From CAYRYU01 sp964428355 (GTDB taxonomy: Bacteria > Muiribacteriota > Ozemobacteria > Ozemobacterales > Ozemobacteraceae): a stretch of DNA of 64,000 bases. The notes under the pieces were generated by a model that worked only from the letters and a program-made list of their open reading frames with translations, searched no databases and had not been told where the DNA came from. The translations under genes and the position numbers were made by a program. The DNA is taken from contig CAYRYU010000024.1 in the NCBI GenBank assembly GCA_964428355.1, positions 1-64,000 on the forward strand, given 5' to 3'. Below, piece by piece: positions 1 through 8,929 of the stretch (position 1 is the first letter of the stretch; each line of letters begins with the position of its first letter).

Positions 1-3000
1 AAGGAGCAACCCCAGCCCGAAGGATTTCCATCCAGATTTCAAGAGGTGGATGAGCCCACGGAAGGCCTTTCTCCGACCAGGCCCGAGGAAACTGGCCCCG
101 CAGCCCCGGCGATCAAGGAATCCCCGGAGGGCCTGTCGCCCAGGGATGGCGACGTGCCCGATCTTCGCCCGGATGGCGAAGCTTTTCGGGACCTGTCCGC
201 GGTTTCCCTGGCGTCCGTTCTAGGAGGACCCCGATCCTCCGAAATCGAGAACCCCTCTGACGGGGACATCCCAGCCGGCCTGGATGGTGAGGGAGTCCCC
301 GGCGAACCCCCGTCCGTTCCTCAGTTTCCGACCTCGTCGATTTTCGATTCCCTCAGGGATTCCAAGGGAGACATCGATTGGGAAAGCCTTCTGGGAAAAA
401 AGCTTTTCGCCTGGGTGGGGGCATTCGCGATGTTCCTGGCGGCCGCCCTCGCTGTTCGCCATGGTGTCCAGACCGGCGTGATCACGATCGGGGTCAGGAT
501 TTTCGTGGGCTTTCTTCTCGGAGCCGGATGCATCGTCGGGGGGTTTCTGCTCCGGCCTCACGGGTATGAGGTGACGGTCCAAAGCCTTTGTGCCAGTGGG
601 CTGGCGATCCTTTTCGCCGATTTCGTCGGGGCGCACAAGTATGATTTCATCCCGGTAATGCCGACCTTTCTTCTCCTGGCATCCGTTACTGCGGGGGCCT
701 TTTTCATTTCCGTGAAACTTGATTCCCCCTTCGTTTCGATTCTTGGTCTCGTGGGAGGTTTCCTTGTTCCTCCAATACTGGCAACCAACGAGGACAACCC
801 CATCGGCCTTTTCGTTTACATAGCCCTGCTCAACGGGGGTCTTCTGGCAGTGGTTCTCGAGAAGGGATGGGGTTTTCTGCTGTCGATGGGTGCCGCTGGA
901 ACGTGCCTCACCCAGATCGGCTGGACGATCCGATCAGAGCCGAGTTGGTTCGAGTTCCCCTGGAAGACCGGTGCGGCGTGGTGGTCGATGTTCGGGTTCG
1001 CGACCTTCTTCAATTTCGCGGAATGGGAGGCTTCCAACAGGAAGCTCAAGGACTTCTGGATCTCCCTTCCCGCACGGCTTCTCCCCCTGCTTTCCCTCTG
1101 GATGGTGGCGATGATCCTGCGGCTGGGTTTTCCGGAGGAAACCAGGTTCCAGTTCTTGTTGCTGATGGGGCTCCTGAACTGTCTGAGCGCATTCCAGCTC
1201 GCCCGGGAACAGGAAGAGACGAAGCCCTTTTTCCGGGCGACCTTCGGAATATCCCTCGTACTGACCGGGCTTTGGTGGTTGGATGCGGTCTCCCAGGGAG
1301 GCCGGCTCATTCCGGCATTGGTTGCCGGAGTCGTGGGGGGCTTTTTCCCGTGCCTCTGGTGGGGGTTGAAGAAACACGGCCTTGGAAAGGACATCCTCCC
1401 GGCCATCCTTTCCCCTCTCTTCGCCATGGTCTTGACGGGGCACCTCGCTTACGCTGCTGGAGCGGCTCCGGGGTTGGTTCTTGGGCTGCTTGCCGTGCTC
1501 GCGGTCATTTCGGCATGGCTTGGTTTCAAGGATCCCGAGGCGGCATCCTACCATATCGTCGGAAGCCTGGTCTCATTGGGCGTTATCTCGGTCTGGGCGG
1601 GGAGGCACATGACTCCCGAAACCACCTGGATCGGTTACGCCGCTTTCCTAGGGTTCTCGGCCTTCAACCTCATCACCTCCTACCTTGCTGAACAGGAGTT
1701 CCCGGAGGGTGGGGGAGATCTGAAAATGGCGGGGAAGGTGGTTCCGCTTCTTTCGATGGGGTTCGCTGGTTACCTTGTCACCGCCGAAAAGTTCGCCGGA
1801 AACCCCTGGATCGGTTTCTCCCTTCTGTTCATCCTCGACCTCGGCCTTGCCTGGGAAATGTACCGCGGGAAAAAAGGGAATCCATTCTGGGAGATCGGCG
1901 CGGTCGGAAACTTCCTTGTGCTCTGGGCGTGGATCTTCGACCACCTCACCCCTGCCAACGTGATGACGGGATACCTCGCCTTTTTCGGTTTCTCGGCATT
2001 CTATACCGCGGTGTGGTGGGTTTTCCGCCGCTGGGGAATGGCCCAGGAGGAAACCGCGATAGTTGCCAACCTTCTTCCCATTTTCAGCATGGCCTCCGTC
2101 GGATTGATGCTGACCCACCCCGAGCTTGGTGGGAAGCCGTTGATCGTTCTGTCGCTGCTTTTCCTTCTGGATGGGCTCCTTGCGGTGCAGACCCTCGAAA
2201 ATGACGATGCGCGGCCCTACCACACCTTCGGAAGTCTCGTCGTTTTCCTGTTGTTGTTCGGCTGGACCTTCAAATACCTGACGGAGGAGCTGCTTTTCAC
2301 GGGGTTGGGTTTCTTCATAGTTTTCGCGGTTTTCCATGCCGCCCTACCCATCGTCCTGCAGCGCATGCGTCCGAAGTCCGAGCCGTACCAGATGATGCAC
2401 CTTTTCGCGCCGCTGATGTTGCTTTTGATGGCGGTTCCGGTCCTGACGCACGCGACGGTTTCCGCATTCATCTGGCCCGCGATCCTCTTCGTCAACCTCA
2501 TCGGTCTCTTCGCGGCCTGGGTGATGGCATGGCTCTGGGCTGGAATAACCCTTCTCGTCATCACGATGGGCTTGCTGGGCTTCTGGGTCCACCGGATTTC
2601 CGACATGACTGCGATCCCAGGGTTCCTTGCGGTCGATGTCTTCTTTTCCCTTCTTTTTCACATCTGGGCACATATTCCTCAAGCCGACCGGAAGAAGAGT
2701 TCCCTTGGAACGGAAAGCCCGGGTTTCATGGTCACCCTTCGGGGGAAGCTGCTGGGCGGCATGACCTCCCAGGATGAAGCAGTGGTTTCATCGGAATCCA
2801 TTGTGCCCCAGGAAGAAGGTGGGGGGGAAGTCAAGGGAGGATGGGGATCCACCGAGGTCGAGGTTTTTCCCGCCCTTTCGGCCTTCCTGCCGTTCACACT
2901 TCTGCTCATGGTGATCGCGAAGATTCCGGGGATCTCCAATCCATCGGTGATTTTCGCTGTGGTCCTGCTGCTTGCTGGGCTCCTCCTGCGGCTGGTACAA

Positions 3001-4137
3001 ATCCTTAAAAATGACCACCTTGCGCTGGTGGCAGGGATCAGCGTCGCATTGATCGAGTTCTCCTGGCATGCGAACCATTTCCAGGCTTCCCAGGCAATGA
3101 TTCCGACAGTCTGGTACTCCGTCTTCCTTGCCTTGTTCCTGGCTTTCCCGTTCATTTTCCGCAAAGAGATGGAACGCCGGATGCTTCCCTGGATCACGTC
3201 CGCCCTCATGGGACCCATCCAGTTCTTTCTGCTTTACCGCTCGATCACGGAAGGTTGGGGGAAGCAGTTCATCGGCTTTCTACCCGTCGTTCTTGGTGGA
3301 ATCTATCTGAAAGGCTTGTTCCACCTCAACGATTCGGTACCTGTTGAAAGGGAGACCCGGATGAGCCTCCTCGCACTTTTCGGCGGTGTCGCTCTTTTCT
3401 TCCTGACCGTTGCGTTTCCCGTCCAGTTCGATCGTGAGTGGCTGACGATCGGCTGGGGGCTTGAAGGTGCCGCGCTCCTTTGGCTTTTTCGGCGGGTTCC
3501 CCACCCGGGTCTGGAAATCTGCGGAACCGCGCTGCTCGTGATTGCCTTTGCCCGGTTGGGGTTGAACCCCGAGGTCCTGAGCTACCACACCGAAGCTCAT
3601 GCCCCCGTTTTCAACTGGTACCTCTATTCGTTCGGAACAGTCAGTGCCGCGCTCCTTGCGGGAGGAGCGTTTTCGGCCCCGGAACAGAGGAAGTTGATGG
3701 ACATCCCGATTTCCCCAGCTCTGTTTACCCTCGGCGGAATACTGGCCTTCATGTTGCTCAACATCGAAATCGCCGATTTCTTCTGCAAGGGGGCGGCCAT
3801 CTCCTTCAGCTTTTCCCAGAGCATGGAACAGAACCTCGCCTATTCTGTGGGATGGATTCTTTTCGGGTTGACTTTGTTGATGATCGCGATCCGGTTCGCC
3901 TCGAAAAGCGCGAGATGGACCGCTTTCGGGCTTCTGTGGCTGACCATCGCGAAGGTCTTCTTTTACGACCTTGCAGACCTGAAGGGGATGTATCGGGTTG
4001 CCTCGGTTTTCGGGGTTGCGATCGGAGGGCTTTTCGTTTCCTTCCTTTCCCAGAAGTATCCCCAGGTTCGGGAGAACCCAGTGGGAGGCGGAACCAGTCC
4101 CGGGAAGGCCTCGAATACCGACCCACCAGAAGGATGA
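1..4137 (+). CDS. DUF2339-type giant polytopic membrane protein, 5' end outside window
   Basis: The reading frame is open from base 1, so the gene probably begins upstream. The first possible in-window start is GTG at 46 (1363 residues). The first ~115 residues are Pro/Gly/Glu/Asp-rich and low complexity. After an IDWESLLGKKLFAWVGA stretch the rest is a chain of roughly 30 hydrophobic helices, broken by one Ser/Glu/Gly-rich insert near residues 910-950. The LLGKKLFAWVGAFAMFLAAALAV-type entry into the membrane region and the overall plan fit DUF2339 proteins, inner-membrane proteins of unknown function. It converges on the prepilin operon ending at 4200, with a 62-base gap. Family placement rests on architecture. 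No function is known. Confidence 0.75.
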   Translation, partial: KEQPQPEGFPSRFQEVDEPTEGLSPTRPEETGPAAPAIKESPEGLSPRDGDVPDLRPDGEAFRDLSAVSLASVLGGPRSSEIENPSDGDIPAGLDGEGVPGEPPSVPQFPTSSIFDSLRDSKGDIDWESLLGKKLFAWVGAFAMFLAAALAVRHGVQTGVITIGVRIFVGFLLGAGCIVGGFLLRPHGYEVTVQSLCASGLAILFADFVGAHKYDFIPVMPTFLLLASVTAGAFFISVKLDSPFVSILGLVGGFLVPPILATNEDNPIGLFVYIALLNGGLLAVVLEKGWGFLLSMGAAGTCLTQIGWTIRSEPSWFEFPWKTGAAWWSMFGFATFFNFAEWEASNRKLKDFWISLPARLLPLLSLWMVAMILRLGFPEETRFQFLLLMGLLNCLSAFQLAREQEETKPFFRATFGISLVLTGLWWLDAVSQGGRLIPALVAGVVGGFFPCLWWGLKKHGLGKDILPAILSPLFAMVLTGHLAYAAGAAPGLVLGLLAVLAVISAWLGFKDPEAASYHIVGSLVSLGVISVWAGRHMTPETTWIGYAAFLGFSAFNLITSYLAEQEFPEGGGDLKMAGKVVPLLSMGFAGYLVTAEKFAGNPWIGFSLLFILDLGLAWEMYRGKKGNPFWEIGAVGNFLVLWAWIFDHLTPANVMTGYLAFFGFSAFYTAVWWVFRRWGMAQEETAIVANLLPIFSMASVGLMLTHPELGGKPLIVLSLLFLLDGLLAVQTLENDDARPYHTFGSLVVFLLLFGWTFKYLTEELLFTGLGFFIVFAVFHAALPIVLQRMRPKSEPYQMMHLFAPLMLLLMAVPVLTHATVSAFIWPAILFVNLIGLFAAWVMAWLWAGITLLVITMGLLGFWVHRISDMTAIPGFLAVDVFFSLLFHIWAHIPQADRKKSSLGTESPGFMVTLRGKLLGGMTSQDEAVVSSESIVPQEEGGGEVKGGWGSTEVEVFPALSAFLPFTLLLMVIAKIPGISNPSVIFAVVLLLAGLLLRLVQILKNDHLALVAGISVALIEFSWHANHFQASQAMIPTVWYSVFLALFLAFPFIFRKEMERRMLPWITSALMGPIQFFLLYRSITEGWGKQFIGFLPVVLGGIYLKGLFHLNDSVPVERETRMSLLALFGGVALFFLTVAFPVQFDREWLTIGWGLEGAALLWLFRRVPHPGLEICGTALLVIAFARLGLNPEVLSYHTEAHAPVFNWYLYSFGTVSAALLAGGAFSAPEQRKLMDIPISPALFTLGGILAFMLLNIEIADFFCKGAAISFSFSQSMEQNLAYSVGWILFGLTLLMIAIRFASKSARWTAFGLLWLTIAKVFFYDLADLKGMYRVASVFGVAIGGLFVSFLSQKYPQVRENPVGGGTSPGKASNTDPPEG

Positions 4138-4199
4138 TCGGTTTCCCGGCCCGATCCTGCGGATTTCCGAATGGTTTGGCCGTTTCTTTTTTTCCGGGG

Positions 4200-4952
4200 T
4201 CAGGGGGAAACAATGGTTCCGACATTGGGAACCGCCGCTGAGGTGCCCTGCCTTGAGACGCCCGTTTCCCGTGGGTAGGCGGCGCTTATCGTCACCGTGA
4301 CTTTTGAGGGGGCGTGGCCGGCGGTGCCCGAAGTTTCAACCGAGTCGACATTCCGAACGAGAACCGCCCGAAAGGACAGGGGGTTGGATGTGGGAGTGGA
4401 TGAGAACGCCGCGGCGTAATCGGGAGAGGTGGTTGTGTATCTTCCGGTGTGTTCCTCGTAAATCAGCGTGCCCTGGTCAGGCCGGTCAGGGCTCTGTTCC
4501 ATTCGGACGATCGCCCAGGTAATGGACCCCGGCTGGTCCATCGGTGCCCCGAACTGTTGTTTCTCCGGGGTGCACTGGGCAGCTGCCAGGACAAGGCCGT
4601 TGTTCGAACCGAAAAGCTGGGCGGCAGTCTTTTTCCCGAACCCGTTGGGAATCCGGATATAGAATTGGGAGGAGTTCGGACCGGGTGAAGAGGAGGTGCC
4701 CCCTCCATCTACAAGTTTCGCGGGGAGAAGCGTCGAAGGATATGACGTGGATTGGATCGCCTTGGTGATTACCTGTTCGGCTTTCCGAAGGTCCGACGTG
4801 GTGTTCTGGAGCCAGGCTGCTTTTCCAGCCACCCGTTGCCCTCCGAAGAAAAGGGTGTAGGCGCCCGTGAAGAACAACCCGAGGACGACGGTGACCACCA
4901 TCACCTCGGCCATGGTGAAACCCTTGTAGGATTCGCGGGCAGCGGATTTCAT
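4200..4952 (-). CDS. Prepilin-like protein, GspJ/PilW-like (triad A)
   Basis: This is a 250-residue protein with a short basic leader ending SYKG, followed by FTMAEVMVVTVVLG. That is a canonical type III prepilin signal: Gly at -1, Phe at +1, Glu at +5, then a single hydrophobic helix. The rest is a soluble domain of about 210 residues. Family knowledge says such proteins are cleaved by prepilin peptidase and assembled as minor (pseudo)pilins. Its start overlaps the stop of the preceding gene by ATGA, so it is the last gene of a three-gene operon. The J-like assignment is by elimination within the triad, not by detailed domain matching. Confidence 0.8.
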   Translation of the reverse strand: MKSAARESYKGFTMAEVMVVTVVLGLFFTGAYTLFFGGQRVAGKAAWLQNTTSDLRKAEQVITKAIQSTSYPSTLLPAKLVDGGGTSSSPGPNSSQFYIRIPNGFGKKTAAQLFGSNNGLVLAAAQCTPEKQQFGAPMDQPGSITWAIVRMEQSPDRPDQGTLIYEEHTGRYTTTSPDYAAAFSSTPTSNPLSFRAVLVRNVDSVETSGTAGHAPSKVTVTISAAYPRETGVSRQGTSAAVPNVGTIVSP

Positions 4953-5809
4953 CGCCTCTTGACCTTCAAAACCTTTTCCTGCGATTGCTGGTAGGGTTGA
5001 TTGGTTTGGGGATCCCAGATCGTGGCTACCACGGTGAAGTTGACCGCCTCCTCGTTCAAACGGCGTTGTCCGGCCACCGACAGGACCCGGAGTTTGGTCA
5101 CTTCGTACATTCCGTCGTAGGGGGAGCCGATGTCCGTGGCAGCGTTGAAGAGCTTGAAATCGGTACCAACGGTTCTCGCCAGCCGGAGCGAAGGTTGGAT
5201 CGTATTCCGGTTCGAGATGTCATATCGGAATTTCCAAAGGTACAGATCGGAATTCCTCACCAGCGTCACGCCGTCCTCTTCCTTTGGCCAACCGTCCTTG
5301 CCGAACCAGTTTCCCGCGTAAGAAGCGAAGTTCGCCGGGTCGGAATCGAGAGGATCGAGCGATTGGAGTTGGAACCATCTCGCATAATTGTCAGCCGAAA
5401 GGACTCCGGAGGAAAGGAACCTCGGGCCTTCGTTGAAAGGTCCCGCCTTGTGGATGTGTGGCTCAGAGATGGCGTATTCTGCCTTTCGGATGGGATCAAG
5501 GGCATCGTATTCGGTTGAATCGAGTTCGGTGAAATCAAAATAGGGGTTCTTGCCGAGGCTGTATTCGCTGGCATCGTAGAGTTCGGTCGGGAAGTAACGA
5601 ACCTTCAGTTCGGCATGCTGGATTGCGCCGATGGCCAGATACTGGGCCTGAAGGTCGAAAATCGCCTTGCTCATCTGGTGCTTGTACTGCCGGCCCGACT
5701 TGTACAAAAACAGGACGCTTACCATGAGGACGGAGGCAATGATCAGAACGATCATCAGTGCCATTCCACGTCTTTGGTGGGCGGAACGGGCATGGTAGCG
5801 TGCGTTCAT
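4949..5809 (-). CDS. Prepilin-like protein lacking Glu+5, GspK/PilX-like (triad A)
   Basis: The chosen start at 5809 has AAGGGAA just upstream and gives 286 residues. An alternative ATG at 5821 overlaps the previous stop by ATGA. The leader ends QRRG, then MALMIVLIIASVLMVSV. The Gly cleavage site is present but position +5 is Ile, not Glu. Absence of Glu+5 is typical of GspK, the tip pseudopilin of type II secretion, and the PilX-type RGxAL start also fits. The segment LQAQYLAIGAIQHAELKV after the helix closely resembles SEFLAQAGIQHALLKI of the 21608-22222 product, so the two are paralogs. The role is probably the cap or tip of a pseudopilus. Confidence 0.78.
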   Translation of the reverse strand: MNARYHARSAHQRRGMALMIVLIIASVLMVSVLFLYKSGRQYKHQMSKAIFDLQAQYLAIGAIQHAELKVRYFPTELYDASEYSLGKNPYFDFTELDSTEYDALDPIRKAEYAISEPHIHKAGPFNEGPRFLSSGVLSADNYARWFQLQSLDPLDSDPANFASYAGNWFGKDGWPKEEDGVTLVRNSDLYLWKFRYDISNRNTIQPSLRLARTVGTDFKLFNAATDIGSPYDGMYEVTKLRVLSVAGQRRLNEEAVNFTVVATIWDPQTNQPYQQSQEKVLKVKRR

Positions 5810-5817
5810 GTTTCCCT

Positions 5818-6672
5818 TCATTCGAGCTTGGCTTTGTACGTCACCACATGGAACCTTTGCGGTCTTCCCGTGTCGCTCGTTGGACGGGAGTATTCTGCCA
5901 TCGCAAGATTCCACCGGATCTGAAGAAGGATTCTTTGCATCAGGTAGAAGCGTCCATCGGGGTTTGCCCTGGTTACCATCCTCTGGTCGAGTTTGATGGG
6001 TGTCTTTGTCTGAAAGTCGTATTCCGGGCCCCAAAGGATCGAGCTTGTGGTGGCCGGTGAAAGGAACCGGTAGGGGGAAACCGCGCCCGCGGGATTGTCG
6101 GGAGGGCCGGAAGGGAAGACCGAAGGGGCGTTCCCCGAAGTTTCGATCTGGAATGCCCGGGTGCTGATGGTATCCCAGCCGGCTTGTCCTTCGACCGTGG
6201 GATTCCGGAAGTATGAAAAGAACATTTCCCCCTCAGTGAAAGTGGCGGTGGTGTCTTCGATCGGGTCGGCCCGGAGGTAGATCTGGTAGTGGATTCCCCG
6301 GGAATCCGATGCGATCCCCTGGCATGCGAAACCTCCCGCGGCGACAGGAGCATTCGGGAAGAGCGTGTTGGCGAACTCGGCCGCCCGTGGACCGGTCAGG
6401 ACGGCAGGGTTTCCTGGAGTGAGGTTTGCAAAAGGCACTTCATCAAGAATGGTATTGAGAACCACGCGGGCTTTGTCCATCGCGAACGTCTGGCTGACCA
6501 GGATGTCAGTCTCCTTTACATCCTGGGTCAGGAGAGCGAAGATCGGAATCAATGCCGTGGCAAGGACGAACATGGCAATGACCACTTCGGGGAGCGTGAC
6601 TCCAGCAGCCCGGCCCTCTTCAGGCCCACCCCTGAAAATGGAAAACAAGTTCTCAGGTTCCATTTTACCCAT
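5818..6672 (-). CDS. Prepilin-like protein, GspI/PilV-like (triad A), first gene of operon
   Basis: This 284-residue protein has a leader of ~24 residues ending GRAAG, then VTLPEVVIAMFVLATALIP: Gly-1, Val+1, Glu+5 and a hydrophobic helix. The FVLATALIPIFALL helix is like PilV/GspI proteins. The first gene of the minus-strand triad, it sits just downstream of a sigma-54-type promoter at 6702-6687. The ATG at 6672 would lie only a few bases after the expected transcription start and has no good ribosome-binding site, so translation may begin at ATG 6663 or TTG 6648. Either would still keep a leader ahead of the cleavage site. Confidence 0.78.
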   Translation of the reverse strand: MGKMEPENLFSIFRGGPEEGRAAGVTLPEVVIAMFVLATALIPIFALLTQDVKETDILVSQTFAMDKARVVLNTILDEVPFANLTPGNPAVLTGPRAAEFANTLFPNAPVAAGGFACQGIASDSRGIHYQIYLRADPIEDTTATFTEGEMFFSYFRNPTVEGQAGWDTISTRAFQIETSGNAPSVFPSGPPDNPAGAVSPYRFLSPATTSSILWGPEYDFQTKTPIKLDQRMVTRANPDGRFYLMQRILLQIRWNLAMAEYSRPTSDTGRPQRFHVVTYKAKLE

Positions 6673-6686
6673 ATTCTTAAGTGTAC

Positions 6687-6702
6687 TGCATTTTAGGAGC
6701 CA
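6687..6702 (-). promoter_or_regulatory. Sigma-54-type promoter for prepilin triad A
   Basis: Read on the minus strand the sequence is TGGCTCCTAAAATGCA. The invariant GG and GC are separated by exactly ten bases and the flanks match the TGGCAC-N5-TTGCA consensus at most positions. It points into the operon at 6672-4200. It would need RpoN and an enhancer-binding activator, as known for pilin promoters in several bacteria. Confidence 0.55.
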
Positions 6703-6929
6703 CGTGGAAGAAATTCAAGCCAAACAATGGCATTCCCTGGGAAATGAATTCGGGTACCTGGGAAAGAATTTTTTACAATTCGGCAAAAAATCTTTCCTGA
6801 GAGGGAAGGAAAGTCATTGCCTGGGTTACCATTCCCATTTTCCAGGAAACCTTTCCCTGCTTGCGGTTTGCTGCCTTGGCCTGCCCTTCGGTCAGACCAG
6901 AAAGTATCCATATTTCCCCCCGGGGGATT

Positions 6930-6945
6930 TGGCACATCGATTGCG
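6930..6945 (+). promoter_or_regulatory. Sigma-54 promoter for secreted-protein operon
   Basis: TGGCACATCGATTGCG is a near-perfect -24/-12 element: GG and GC ten bases apart, TGGCAC and TTGC both exact. It lies 36 bases before the ATG at 6981, which has a strong GGAGGGGG ribosome-binding site. The transcript should cover 6981-13705. Confidence 0.75.
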
Positions 6946-6980
6946 GTTTCCATCCCAATGGCCGTGTTTTGGAGGGGGAT

Positions 6981-7763
6981 ATGTCTGGGAATCGGATGAT
7001 CTGGTTTCTGATTCTCTTCTGCCTTGCAGCGATTGGAGCAAAAGCCTGCGATGGAAATCTCCTTTCCCTCCTGGAAACTGAATCCCTGGCCCCCGGCTTT
7101 TTCAAGGGTGTCCTTGGGGTCAGCCGGAAGGTCTGCGACCTTGCGGAGTCCCTTTCTTCTCTCGAGCGCGCCAAATCAGCTTTCGATGCCCTGGAAAGGG
7201 AATGGGAATCTTTGCCCCCCGAACCCAAAGGCGGGGTCGACTCAAAGACTTTTCCGGGAACCCCATCCCTGGGACCTTCTGCGCTGAATCAGCGGGGAAA
7301 CCTTCTTTCCGACCTCGAGGTATCCTTCCGAAAGCTCAGGGACTTGATCCGGAAAGAGAACCTGATTTCGGCTCACGAAGAGGTTCAGAGGTTCTTTTTC
7401 CTTACGATGAGGGTTCTGGCTCTGGGGCCCTTCCAATCATGGCGTGGGAGCCTGCTTTCCATCACCGAGAAGGTCTGGCTTCTCCAGGAATCGACCAGGA
7501 GCGGGGGAAAAGCCGATCTCCAGGCTTTGACCGGCGGGCTGAGGACCGCCATTAGGGAGTTCCGGACCCAGTGCCCCGAGGAAGGTCTTCCCGCGCTGGA
7601 GAAGGTCAGTTTCTGGGCCGCCAGGCTCGAGGAGGTTGCCGCCCTTGACCAGGACCCGACCGGAGAAGGTTTTCTGGTCGGGGTATCCAGGTTGAAGAAG
7701 GAATTTGGACAATTCAACCTGTCGATGCGATCAGTTCTTGCATCTTCCCCCCGGACATTTTAA
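6981..7763 (+). CDS. Secreted protein of unknown function
   Basis: The start is set by GGAGGGGGAT directly before ATG 6981, giving 260 residues. MSGNRMIWFLILFCLAAIGAKA is a Sec signal peptide, and a Cys follows directly after KA, so lipidation is possible although the -3 residue is not classical. The mature part is alpha-helical in appearance (repeated Leu/Glu/Arg heptad-like segments such as EVSFRKLRDLIRKENLISAHEEV) with no recognised domain. First gene of the operon driven by the sigma-54 promoter at 6930, it lies 42 bases ahead of the Skp-like gene. I do not recognise a family. Context suggests a role with the giant secreted protein encoded downstream. Confidence 0.7.
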   Translation: MSGNRMIWFLILFCLAAIGAKACDGNLLSLLETESLAPGFFKGVLGVSRKVCDLAESLSSLERAKSAFDALEREWESLPPEPKGGVDSKTFPGTPSLGPSALNQRGNLLSDLEVSFRKLRDLIRKENLISAHEEVQRFFFLTMRVLALGPFQSWRGSLLSITEKVWLLQESTRSGGKADLQALTGGLRTAIREFRTQCPEEGLPALEKVSFWAARLEEVAALDQDPTGEGFLVGVSRLKKEFGQFNLSMRSVLASSPRTF

Positions 7764-7805
7764 CCTTTGATTCAGTCAGGTTTTTTTTCAAATCAGGAGG
7801 AAACG

Positions 7806-8897
7806 ATGCCACTGCCCCTGGTCCGAGATCCCTTTCGAAAAAAACCTTCGGGCGTATCGCCCGCGGGGAATTTTCTATCTCTCATTTCCCTTGCGCTTTC
7901 ACTTGCTTTCCTTTGCGGAGGGGGCGTTCATCCTCTTTCCGCCCAGGGGAATCCCCCGGTTTCCGGTGGCCTGACCGTGGTTTCCGTCGACATGGCCCTG
8001 GCGATCACCTTTCATCCCGCCATGCGGAATTTCGATCACAGGTCGGGGAAGTTCGTTTCGCAGGTTCCATACAATCCCCCCAGGGGAGGCCTGAAAGCCC
8101 TCAACCAATGCCAGGATGAAAGAAAAGCGCTTGCCGACCTCGAGACCGAGATGAACGCCCAGGTCGGCAAGGTGAATGCCGAACTTGCCTCGATGGCTCG
8201 CGAAGCGGCCTCGGCAGATCCTCCCAAAGCGGTTTCCGGTCCGGGACCTGAAGCCCTGAAATACCGTAGGATGGGGGAAGAGCACCGGCGCGCATTGAAC
8301 GAGCTTGCGTTGAAAGTCCTCGGAGGGTTTCCCGAATCCCTGCTGGGTGACCTTCCGGCCGATCAATTGAAGAGAATCATGGCCGAGATCGATGTCGCGA
8401 TCGAGGCGGAGGCGAAAGCCCAGGGGGCTGCGTTCGTTTTGAACCTTCCGACCGCGGAATATTCTGGGGGGATGGAAGCCGACAATCCCAATCCGCTCCC
8501 CGATTCGCCCAAAGATCTGATCGACAAATGGAACATCCAGAACCTGAACGACCTGGAAAACCTCGCCAAACTCGGAACGGACTCCTCCGTCCTTCCCTTT
8601 GGAAGGCCGGTCCCTCGGAAAGACCCCTCGAAATTCTGCGGGGGCCATTTCGAAAGCGTTAAGGATCCCGAGCAACTGAAATACCTGATCGGCGAATACT
8701 TCGAGAATCGGAACCTGTTTTGCAGGCCATTCGAGAATCTTGGGGCGAGGAAAAGGATTTTGCGGGGAAGTCTCGATTTCGAGGAAAAGGATATCACTCT
8801 GGGTGTCATCAACCGGATTTTCGACCTTTACAAGACCAGGAAGGCCGAACGGGACGTGGTCGCACAGATTCTGCGACAACGAAGGGGAATTCAGTGA
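7806..8897 (+). CDS. Secreted Skp/OmpH-like helical protein
   Basis: AGGAGG six bases before ATG 7806 fixes the start and gives 363 residues. A long Sec signal peptide (hydrophobic core LSLISLALSLAFLCGGGV, end near PLSAQG) is followed by VVSVDMALAITFHPAM. A helical, charged region with DERKALADLETEMNAQV follows, then a segment AIEAEAKAQGAAFVLNLPTA. This order resembles OmpH/Skp periplasmic chaperones (VDxxxVLxxxP start, coiled coil, KxxGYDLVLD end). The ~140 C-terminal residues are extra. The homology is inferred by eye. If correct, it may chaperone the 1591-residue protein encoded immediately downstream. Confidence 0.6.
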   Translation: MPLPLVRDPFRKKPSGVSPAGNFLSLISLALSLAFLCGGGVHPLSAQGNPPVSGGLTVVSVDMALAITFHPAMRNFDHRSGKFVSQVPYNPPRGGLKALNQCQDERKALADLETEMNAQVGKVNAELASMAREAASADPPKAVSGPGPEALKYRRMGEEHRRALNELALKVLGGFPESLLGDLPADQLKRIMAEIDVAIEAEAKAQGAAFVLNLPTAEYSGGMEADNPNPLPDSPKDLIDKWNIQNLNDLENLAKLGTDSSVLPFGRPVPRKDPSKFCGGHFESVKDPEQLKYLIGEYFENRNLFCRPFENLGARKRILRGSLDFEEKDITLGVINRIFDLYKTRKAERDVVAQILRQRRGIQ

Positions 8898-8929
8898 ATC
8901 TTCACCATCCTAGTTTTCAGGAGGGAGAT

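Larger units (their letters stand above)
6673..6980. other. 308-base divergent intergenic region
   Basis: This gap separates the minus-strand prepilin operon from the plus-strand secreted-protein operon. It contains one sigma-54-type promoter for each direction (6702-6687 and 6930-6945). The ~230 bases between them are rich in GGGAA/TTCCC runs and could hold activator-binding sites, but I could not define a clear palindrome. No small gene or RNA is recognisable. Confidence 0.5.
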
